A stretch of DNA of 26,667 nucleotides from DRTC01 sp964521025 (GTDB lineage: Bacteria > Cloacimonadota > Cloacimonadia > Cloacimonadales > TCS61). Below the pieces are notes generated by a model. It ran no database searches, had not been told where the DNA came from, and was given only the letters and a program-made list of their open reading frames with translations. The stretch is from contig CAZFPK010000044.1 of NCBI GenBank assembly GCA_964521025.1, positions 1 through 26,667 of the forward strand, given 5' to 3'. The number at the start of each line of letters is the position of its first letter. The stretch's first letter is position 1. Of this stretch, positions 7,330 through 13,369 are shown one piece after another. Made by a program: the position numbers and the translations under genes.

Positions 7330-7948
7330 AAACACCTCCGTAAAATGTTTCTTTTATTTTTATAAATCGTTTCGCTCTATTTTCTTCTGCTTTTATGATA
7401 TTCAAAACATCATTATAAGCAGTTTGCAGATCATCATTTATTACCAGGTACTGGAATTTCCTGACCTGATTAATTTCCTGAACTGCATTCCTTAATCTTT
7501 CCTCGATTATCTCTTCAGAATCGGTTCCTCTTTTGATCAATCTTTGCTTGAGAACTTTCTTTGAAGGAGGTAGGATAAATATTGTTATCGCTTCGATCCC
7601 GTTTTCTAAAATCTGTTTAGCTCCTTTGATATCGATATCCAGCAACACATGCCTACCGGCATTTAGTTTCTCTTCTACCAAATTCCTTGATGTACCATAA
7701 AAATTTCCGTGAACAAAAGCATATTCCAGGAAATCATTCGCGTCGATTTTATTTTTAAATTCAGATTCTGAAATAAAACAATAATCGATTTTATCTTTCT
7801 CATTTCCTCGAGGTTTCCTGGTAGTATATGAAATCGAGTATTCGATATCGTCTCTATTCAGTATTATCATTTTCCCAATTGTAGATTTTCCTCCCCCGGA
7901 AGGTGCAATCAGAATGATCAGGAATTTTTTTTTCTTGAATTCTTGCAC
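7319..7948 (-). CDS. gmk: Guanylate kinase
   Basis: Phosphorylates GMP to GDP with ATP in purine nucleotide synthesis. The P-loop APSGGGKST sits at residues 15-23, and SISYTTRKPRGNEKDKIDYCF is the GMP-binding stretch. FLEYAFVHGNFYGTS, VLLDIDIKGAKQI and IFILPPS complete the family pattern. At 209 residues it is of normal length. The only start before the P-loop is GTG, with an AGAAG upstream. The gene begins 10 nt after gcvH and runs into the omega-like gene, so the three are almost certainly one transcript. Confidence 0.96.
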   Translation of the reverse strand: MQEFKKKKFLIILIAPSGGGKSTIGKMIILNRDDIEYSISYTTRKPRGNEKDKIDYCFISESEFKNKIDANDFLEYAFVHGNFYGTSRNLVEEKLNAGRHVLLDIDIKGAKQILENGIEAITIFILPPSKKVLKQRLIKRGTDSEEIIEERLRNAVQEINQVRKFQYLVINDDLQTAYNDVLNIIKAEENRAKRFIKIKETFYGGVFGK

Positions 7949-7958
7949 TTATACTTCT

Positions 7959-8336
7959 TTAATCCTCTATTATTTGCTCATAAGCAGCAGCATCGATCAA
8001 ATCATCTAACTGCTTTTTATCGCTGATCTTGATCCTGACGATCCATCCATCCTCAAAAGCCGATTTATTAATAATTTCCGGGTTTTCCTCAAGTTTGTTA
8101 TTTACTCCGACAACCTCGCCACTGAGAGGAGCAATCATATCTTCGACAGCTTTGACTGCTTCGATCGTACCGAATGCTTCTCCAAATATTATTTCATCTC
8201 CAATCTCCGGTAATTCAAGATAAACGATATCTCCCAGTTCGTGCTGGGCATAATCCGTTATGCCAATGACAGCTTCTCCATCTTCGACCATTATCCATTC
8301 GTGACTTTCTGTGTAGAGAATGTCCTTCTTTACCAT
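7959..8336 (-). CDS. gcvH: Glycine cleavage system H protein
   Basis: The lipoyl carrier of the glycine cleavage system, shuttling the aminomethyl group from P to T protein. The lipoyl lysine is K62 in GTIEAVKAVED, with the usual ESHEW near the N-terminus (residues 10-14), ITDYAQHELGDIVYLELP, and a C-terminal LDDLIDAAAYEQIIED. At 125 residues it matches the family. ATG is preceded by a strong GGAGGG, and a candidate promoter lies about 30-60 nt upstream, so gcvH probably heads the gcvH-gmk-rpoZ-udg operon. gcvT lies further downstream on the same strand. Confidence 0.97.
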   Translation of the reverse strand: MVKKDILYTESHEWIMVEDGEAVIGITDYAQHELGDIVYLELPEIGDEIIFGEAFGTIEAVKAVEDMIAPLSGEVVGVNNKLEENPEIINKSAFEDGWIVRIKISDKKQLDDLIDAAAYEQIIED

Positions 8337-8364
8337 TTATTACCCTCCATTAAAAAATTTGCGA

Positions 8365-8394
8365 TAAACACGAAATATCGGGTTTTGATGTCAA
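8365..8394 (-). promoter_or_regulatory. Candidate promoter for gcvH operon
   Basis: On the minus strand a perfect TTGACA (8389-8394) is followed after 18 nt by TGTTTA (8365-8370). The -35 is good and the -10 is weak. The distance to the gcvH ATG at 8336 and the GGAGGG between them are reasonable. It is inferred from sequence only. Confidence 0.45.
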
Positions 8395-8488
8395 GTTTTT
8401 CGTTCAAAGAATTGGTGTAAACTATATAATCATCCACATTACATACTATTCAGCACATATCGATGAAAAGATATTCTATAAATTTAAA

Positions 8489-9883
8489 TTATATATCGAG
8501 GAATTTTACATTAAAATTTGATTTCCCCTGAGCAAATAGTTTCAAGCAGGCATCAACAACTTCACTATCATATAATATTCCTTTTTTTGTGGAGATTTCC
8601 TTTAAAGCCTTTTTGATTCCCAAAGCTGGTCGATAAGGTCTATGTGATGCCATTGCTTCGATAACATCTGCAACTCCCAGGATTTTAGCTTCTAAAATTA
8701 TTTCATCCCCTTTTAAACCTTGCGGATAGGATGATCCATCCAGTCTTTCCTGGTGTTGAAGAACGATTTTGGAAACAGGCCAGGGAAATTCTATAGAACT
8801 TAAAATATCATGTCCAGCCTGAGGATGATTTTTTATCAGATTGAATTCAGCTTCAGTTAATTTACCTGGTTTACTCAATATTTCTGCCGGAACATACATT
8901 TTTCCGATATCATGTATGCGAGCAGCCATCCTTATTCCATCGATCTGGTTTTTATTTAAATGCATTTCCAAAGCAATAGCCTCCGCAATGACAGATACTC
9001 TTCGTTGATGTCCTGCTGTATAAGGATCCCTGATTTCAACAGCTGAAACAAGTCCATTAACAGTTTCTTCCAACAATCTCTGATGTTTTTTATAGCTCAG
9101 CAGTAATTCTTTCTCTGCTTTTTTTCTGGCTGTAATATCTACAGATACTCCTAAAATACCGTCAGGGACAAATTTAAGAGATAAAGGGACTTTTGTTGTT
9201 TGAAACCATTTTTTTTCGCCATTATCTTTAACGAACTGGTGTTCTTGTATCAATAAAGTTTTTTTAGAAATCAAGACTTGTTCATCTTCTTCCCGATATT
9301 TATTAGCAGTTTTTACATTTATTTTTGACAATTCTGCAAGTTCAAGATCAGTTTTTCCTAACATTTTTTCAGTAGTTGTTCCATAAAGGTCAGCCATTGA
9401 TTTATTAACCATCACATATTTGCATTTATCATCTTTTACAAAAATAATATTAGGTGCTGTGTCAATAACATGCCTCATAAATTCTTCTCTGTCTTCAACT
9501 TCTTTTTCCATTTTAAATTTAAAGAAAGCCATTTCAATTGTTGTATGAAGCTCTCTTTCTTCAAATGGTTTGAGAATATAACCGAAAGGACATGTTACCT
9601 TAGCTATTTGAATGGTTTTATAATCAGCATACGCAGTTAAATAAACGATAGGGATCTTGTAGGATTTTGAAATTTGCTCTGCAGCTTGCACACCATTCAT
9701 ATTACCTTCCAAAACAATATCCATCAAAATCAAATCAGGTTCTAATTCGCGTGTTTTTTCAACTGCTTCCATACCTGTTGAAACAACATCTAATACTTCA
9801 TATCCGAAATTCTTTAAACTTCTTTTGATATCCTCGGCAATTACGCGTTCATCTTCGACAACTAATATTCTTTTATTATTCAT
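8489..9883 (-). CDS. Response regulator, REC-PAS-HD-GYP
   Basis: A predicted c-di-GMP phosphodiesterase under phosphorelay control. REC domain (1-125): acidic ED at 10-11, phospho-acceptor D55 in LILMDIVLEG, T83 and K105. PAS domain about 130-255 (IDTAPNIIFVKDD ... FVKDNGEKKWFQTTKVP), then a short coiled linker. HD-GYP domain about 270-450: HDIGK at 324-328 with the metal-binding HD, NHPQAGHDIL at 352-361, and RPYRPALG at 415-422. The motif normally read HHERxDGSGYP is QHQERLDGSSYP (376-387), so the second His is Gln and GYP is SYP; activity should be tested rather than assumed. It overlaps the GGDEF gene upstream by 8 nt, and the two REC domains are close paralogues. No histidine kinase is nearby. 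Confidence 0.92.
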   Translation of the reverse strand: MNNKRILVVEDERVIAEDIKRSLKNFGYEVLDVVSTGMEAVEKTRELEPDLILMDIVLEGNMNGVQAAEQISKSYKIPIVYLTAYADYKTIQIAKVTCPFGYILKPFEERELHTTIEMAFFKFKMEKEVEDREEFMRHVIDTAPNIIFVKDDKCKYVMVNKSMADLYGTTTEKMLGKTDLELAELSKINVKTANKYREEDEQVLISKKTLLIQEHQFVKDNGEKKWFQTTKVPLSLKFVPDGILGVSVDITARKKAEKELLLSYKKHQRLLEETVNGLVSAVEIRDPYTAGHQRRVSVIAEAIALEMHLNKNQIDGIRMAARIHDIGKMYVPAEILSKPGKLTEAEFNLIKNHPQAGHDILSSIEFPWPVSKIVLQHQERLDGSSYPQGLKGDEIILEAKILGVADVIEAMASHRPYRPALGIKKALKEISTKKGILYDSEVVDACLKLFAQGKSNFNVKFLDI

Positions 9884-11255
9884 ATACTTTCCTGTTGTTA
9901 TTCCTCACTTGAATTCCCTGTTTTTTTTTATTTTCATACATTTTTTTATCAGCCTCAGCTAGAACATCAGCAATCTCTACCGAAGATTTGCTGTCCCAAA
10001 AAGCACTTCCTATGGCAAAAGAAATTGGAAATTCAAATTGTTTTTTCCCTTTATTCTGAAGTTTAATCCCATTCAAAATCCTTTTTTCGACAATTTTAAC
10101 ATCTTTTCCTGTATTTGGTAGCATGATCAAAAATTCATCACCTCCATATCGGACTACGATGTCAGTTTCCCGAGCTTCTGCTGTAATAACAGAACTAACA
10201 CGCTGTAAAACTTTGTCTCCAGTAAGATGACCATATTTATCATTAATCGTTTTTAAACCGTTTACATCGATAATTAAAAAAGCGATCGAACGATTATATC
10301 TTTTAGAAAGTTTCACTTCTCTATCCAGAGTTTGATAAAGATAATGCCGGTTGTAAACACCTGTTAGTTGATCCTGCATTGCCTGGTTTTTTAGTCTGGA
10401 TTGAAGATTTATCCTTTTTAAAGCTTCTGTTGTATGACCCAAAAGTAATTCGAGTAAATGGACATCATTCATATTGAAAGCGTCTTTTATTGTGGAAACG
10501 ACCTGAAAAACTCCAATATTTCCAACAGGAGCACTGATTATTGATTTATAATCATCTTTGTTAGCATCGGCTTTTAATACTTTTTCAAGGTTTAGATTAA
10601 GAATTGTCTTTCCCGTTTTGAATGTCTTTCCGGCAATACTGTCGTTCAGATCTAAAGGATGACTCGCTCCGGTTAAAGTCGGAGTTCGAGTTGAAGTAGC
10701 TTTTACAACGAGCCGATCATTTTCCACAATACTCAAATTACATATAGAAAAATCCAGGATGCTCTCAGCGGTTTTTATGGTCATTTCGTAAACATCTTTG
10801 TTAGATTCACAACTAACTAAATCCCGTGCAACTGCATGAAGATTTTCGATTTTCTGATAAAATCTTCGATGAGATTTCTCGGTTTGATCTTTGTAAAATG
10901 CCATCTCGATAGTCGCATATAATTCTTTTTCGACAAATGGTTTGATCAGATAACCATGAGGTCCTGATACTTTGGCAATCTCAAGCGTCTTTTCGTCGGC
11001 ATAAGCAGTTAAATATACTACCGGTATATCACATTTTTCTTTTATCTGTTCGGCGGCATGAACACCATCAATATTTCCTTCGAGAATTATATCCATTAAA
11101 ATAAGATCCGGTTTCATTTTTTGTGCGATATTAATAGCATCCATACCTGTGGTAGCAATATTAATCACATCATATTCATAACTCGATAAAATTCTTTTTA
11201 AATCTTCTGCAATTATGCGTTCATTTTCAACGATCAGAATCTTTTTTTTACACAT
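9876..11255 (-). CDS. Response regulator, REC-GAF-GGDEF diguanylate cyclase
   Basis: Predicted to make c-di-GMP from two GTP when its receiver domain is phosphorylated. REC (1-125) has D55 in LILMDIILEG, T83 and K105, and is very similar to the REC of the next gene. A GAF-like sensory domain covers about 140-285. The GGDEF domain (about 290-450) has the substrate-helix start DQLTGVYNRHYLY, DVNGLKTINDKYGH and the intact active site GGDEF at 371-375. The inhibitory site RETD at 362-365 lies exactly five residues before it, so product feedback inhibition is likely. It is the first gene of a two-gene operon. A GGAG stands 5 nt before the ATG. Confidence 0.95.
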   Translation of the reverse strand: MCKKKILIVENERIIAEDLKRILSSYEYDVINIATTGMDAINIAQKMKPDLILMDIILEGNIDGVHAAEQIKEKCDIPVVYLTAYADEKTLEIAKVSGPHGYLIKPFVEKELYATIEMAFYKDQTEKSHRRFYQKIENLHAVARDLVSCESNKDVYEMTIKTAESILDFSICNLSIVENDRLVVKATSTRTPTLTGASHPLDLNDSIAGKTFKTGKTILNLNLEKVLKADANKDDYKSIISAPVGNIGVFQVVSTIKDAFNMNDVHLLELLLGHTTEALKRINLQSRLKNQAMQDQLTGVYNRHYLYQTLDREVKLSKRYNRSIAFLIIDVNGLKTINDKYGHLTGDKVLQRVSSVITAEARETDIVVRYGGDEFLIMLPNTGKDVKIVEKRILNGIKLQNKGKKQFEFPISFAIGSAFWDSKSSVEIADVLAEADKKMYENKKKQGIQVRNNNRKVYE

Positions 11256-11277
11256 ATTTTCTCCAGGGAAAACATCA

Positions 11278-11283
11278 ATTATA
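11278..11283 (-). promoter_or_regulatory. Candidate -10 box for c-di-GMP operon
   Basis: A perfect TATAAT on the minus strand lies 22 nt before the GGDEF-gene ATG, leaving a short leader with GGAG. No good -35 is found at the usual spacing, so the call is weak. Confidence 0.35.
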
Positions 11284-11467
11284 TATTAAACACCTAATTT
11301 TTCATGGAAATATTTTTCAAAAACTTGATTTATCGGTCAATGATTTTTTTTATTTTTAGATAAAAATTATAAAAAAATTAAAAAAGAAATTGGAAATGAG
11401 AGATTTAATTTCGTATCAAACGAATATATTGATCTTAATTTCTTTTTACGAAACGGATAATATTGTG

Positions 11468-11494
11468 TTCTTATTCTTTTATCAAGAACAAGAA
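11468..11494. repeat. Imperfect palindrome in divergent region
   Basis: TTCTTATTCTT (11468-11478) pairs with AAGAACAAGAA (11484-11494) at 10 of 11 positions around a 5-nt loop. It sits between the two divergent transcription units and about 40 nt upstream of the mraZ -35 candidate. It could be an operator or a chance A/T-rich hairpin. Confidence 0.4.
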
Positions 11495-11519
11495 TAACAA
11501 ATGATACTCGAAATTTAGA

Positions 11520-11566
11520 AAAAAAATAAAAAAGTGCTTGACTTATATATCGATCCTCAAATTCTG
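11520..11566 (+). promoter_or_regulatory. Candidate promoter of the dcw cluster (mraZ)
   Basis: An A-tract (from about 11520) resembling an UP element precedes TTGACT (11538-11543), a good -35. The expected -10 position holds only AATTCT or ATTCTG, a poor match. The position suits mraZ, whose start is about 55 nt downstream. Confidence 0.4.
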
Positions 11567-11620
11567 CCATCGTATTCTCATTTAATCTCAAAAATTCTCA
11601 TTTTGGGGATGGAGAGCAGG

Positions 11621-12064
11621 ATGTCAGGGGAATTTTTAGGTACATATACAAATTCTGTAAACAAAAACAAGTGGGTCATAATTCCAGCTTCTTTCAAAAA
11701 AAAATTCAGTCCTGAAGCAAAACTGACAGTCATTGTTACTATTGGACCGGAAGAAAATATTGGAATCTTTCCTCTTGATAACTGGAATGAGAAAATCGAA
11801 AAACTAAAAGCCGGATCAGATAGAGATACCGATCTTTTGGTAGATTTAAGACTATTTGCGTCCTCCGAACAAACGATCGAGAAATCAGGCAGGATCAAGA
11901 TAAGCGATGAATTATTAGAAATCGCAGGCATAACTGAAAAGGTGATTATCAAAGGAGAAGGTAATTATATCTCTGTCTGGAATCCAGATAAATATTTAGA
12001 TTTCCGTAATGAAAAACTCAAATTTCATAAAAAATCGTTCAACACCCAAGATTACCAGAAATGA
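11621..12064 (+). CDS. mraZ: Transcriptional regulator MraZ
   Basis: First gene of the dcw cluster and its usual repressor. 147 residues from the chosen ATG (SD GGAG 6 nt upstream), matching the family length. An in-frame ATG at 11534 would add 29 residues that lack any resemblance and would overlap the promoter; an ATG at 11609 adds only four. MraZ has two SpoVT/AbrB-like halves, each with a D-x-x-x-R motif. Here the second half is normal (EKSGRIKISDELLEIAGI), but the first reads NKNKWVIIP where the family has DxKGRxxxP, so both the Asp and the DNA-contacting Arg are lost. MraZ forms rings that bind direct repeats upstream of its own gene. The stop overlaps the rsmH start (ATGA). Confidence 0.9.
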   Translation: MSGEFLGTYTNSVNKNKWVIIPASFKKKFSPEAKLTVIVTIGPEENIGIFPLDNWNEKIEKLKAGSDRDTDLLVDLRLFASSEQTIEKSGRIKISDELLEIAGITEKVIIKGEGNYISVWNPDKYLDFRNEKLKFHKKSFNTQDYQK

Positions 12065-12990
12065 ATGGTTATCATTCAGCCGTAATGCTCGCAGAATCGG
12101 TCACGGGTTTAAATCTGAAAAAAAAAGGAATTTACATTGATGCGACCTTAGGGGGAGGAGGTCATACTTTGAAAATACTGGAATCAAATCCGACTTTGCA
12201 TGTTTTTGCTTTTGAACAGGATGAAGACGCGATCGATTATACGTCAGAAATTTTTAAAAAGTATTACGATAGATTAAAAATCTTCAAAGATAATTTTTCC
12301 AACCTTCGCACCAGACTATCTTTAGAAAGAGTTAAAAAGATCGACGGTATAATTTTTGATCTGGGTGTTTCTTTACATCAAATTTCCGATCCTTTGCGGG
12401 GATTCAGTTATCAGCATAACGGAAAACTCGATATGAGAATGAATAGGTCGGAAAAAATATCGGCTTATGATATTATCAACAAATTTCCGTATGAAAAGAT
12501 GCGTTCGATCTTCTTTGATTATGGAGAAGAACGAGAATCGAATAAAATTGCCCGGGAAATAGTCGAACGCAGGAAACAGAAATTGATCAGAACAACCGGA
12601 GAACTTTCGGAAATCATCGATAGAAGCACCAGGTCTCATCAGAAATTGAAAGCAAAAGCAAGGATCTTTCAAGCATTACGAATATTCATCAATAATGAAA
12701 TCGAAGTATTAAAAACAACCTTAAACGATGCTGTCAATATTTTAAATCCGGGTGGTCGCCTGGCAGTTCTGACTTATCACAGTATCGAAGATAGAATAGT
12801 AAAGAAATTTTTCCAATACCAGGAAAAATCATGTATTTGTCCATCCGGCTTTCCAAAATGCATTTGTCATAAAAAATCACTTTTAAAGATAATCACTAAA
12901 AAGCCAATTATTCCAACTAATGAAGAAATAATATCTAATAAAATGGCGCGCAGTGCTAAACTGAGAATTGCAGAAAAAAGGGGGATTTGA
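12061..12990 (+). CDS. rsmH: 16S rRNA m4C1402 methyltransferase RsmH (MraW)
   Basis: Methylates N4 of C1402 in 16S rRNA in the ribosomal P site. Family landmarks in order: YHSAVMLAES at the N-terminus, the SAM-binding DATLGGGGHT (27-36), FDLGVSLHQ, RGFSYQHNGKLDMRMN, KARIFQALRIFINNE, LAVLTYHSIEDRIVKKFF, and a C-terminal Cys-rich CICPSGFPKCIC followed by MARSAKLRIAEK. The 309 residues match the family (about 300-315). The ATGA overlap with mraZ and the one-base overlap with the ftsL-like gene suggest coupled translation. Confidence 0.97.
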   Translation: MNGYHSAVMLAESVTGLNLKKKGIYIDATLGGGGHTLKILESNPTLHVFAFEQDEDAIDYTSEIFKKYYDRLKIFKDNFSNLRTRLSLERVKKIDGIIFDLGVSLHQISDPLRGFSYQHNGKLDMRMNRSEKISAYDIINKFPYEKMRSIFFDYGEERESNKIAREIVERRKQKLIRTTGELSEIIDRSTRSHQKLKAKARIFQALRIFINNEIEVLKTTLNDAVNILNPGGRLAVLTYHSIEDRIVKKFFQYQEKSCICPSGFPKCICHKKSLLKIITKKPIIPTNEEIISNKMARSAKLRIAEKRGI

Positions 12991-13319
12991 TGAAATATAA
13001 AATTACTGCTTTTCTAATTATATTTTTCACAACGGTTTTTTTTCATTATTATAATAAACATAAAATCATTAAATTTGAGCGGGAAACAAATAGATTGATC
13101 GAAATCTATAATTCTAAAAAAGACCTTAATTTGAATTATCTGAATATAAACAGCAAATTATGTTCGAGGGAAAGAATACAGAAACTGGCAATTGAAGAGC
13201 TAAATATGTTCTTTCCGAATAACACCAATAATATTCATAATATAAAAATTGATAACAGGAAGGAAACTTTCTGTTTAATAGACTTTATCATTCCCTCCGC
13301 TCAAGCGCTAACAAAGTAG
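12990..13319 (+). CDS. ftsL: FtsL-like cell division protein
   Basis: A 109-residue single-pass membrane protein in the ftsL position between rsmH and ftsI. A short cytoplasmic MKYK precedes a membrane helix (about 5-20), and a charged helical part follows, ending in SRERIQKLAIEELNM, the segment that resembles the FtsL/DivIC coiled-coil end. FtsL joins FtsB and FtsQ and activates FtsWI. Sequence conservation in this family is low, so the call rests on position and layout. The ATG overlaps the rsmH stop by one base (TGATG) with GGGGG upstream; a TTG one codon earlier is less likely. An intrinsic terminator follows immediately. Confidence 0.75.
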   Translation: MKYKITAFLIIFFTTVFFHYYNKHKIIKFERETNRLIEIYNSKKDLNLNYLNINSKLCSRERIQKLAIEELNMFFPNNTNNIHNIKIDNRKETFCLIDFIIPSAQALTK

Positions 13320-13323
13320 CCGG

Positions 13324-13363
13324 AATTGCTCATTTCCAATTACGGAAGTGAGCAATTTTTTTT
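13324..13363 (+). terminator. Intrinsic terminator between ftsL and ftsI
   Basis: TTGCTCATTTCC (13326-13337) pairs with GGAAGTGAGCAA (13344-13355) in a 12-bp stem with a single G-U pair and a 6-nt loop. The stem extends by two A-T pairs, and eight T residues end at 13363. This is a textbook Rho-independent terminator in the direction of the cluster, 4 nt after the ftsL stop and 6 nt before the ftsI start. Confidence 0.88.
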
Positions 13364-13369
13364 CTGAAC

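Larger units (their letters stand above)
11256..11620. other. Divergent intergenic region, no gene
   Basis: This very A/T-rich stretch separates the c-di-GMP operon (leftward) from the division cluster (rightward). It holds the candidate promoters listed for both sides and one imperfect palindrome. Reading frames that cross it on either strand are short and lack family resemblance. Confidence 0.65.

Noticed and set aside
11534..11620. An upstream ATG that would lengthen MraZ by 29 residues
   Set aside because: The extra residues do not resemble MraZ, they overlap the -35 candidate, and the ATG at 11621 has a well-spaced GGAG and gives the normal length.
11603..11632. Two GGGGA words about 22 nt apart near the mraZ start as possible MraZ boxes
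   Set aside because: MraZ boxes are usually closely spaced direct repeats upstream of the gene. These overlap the start codon and are too short to separate from chance.
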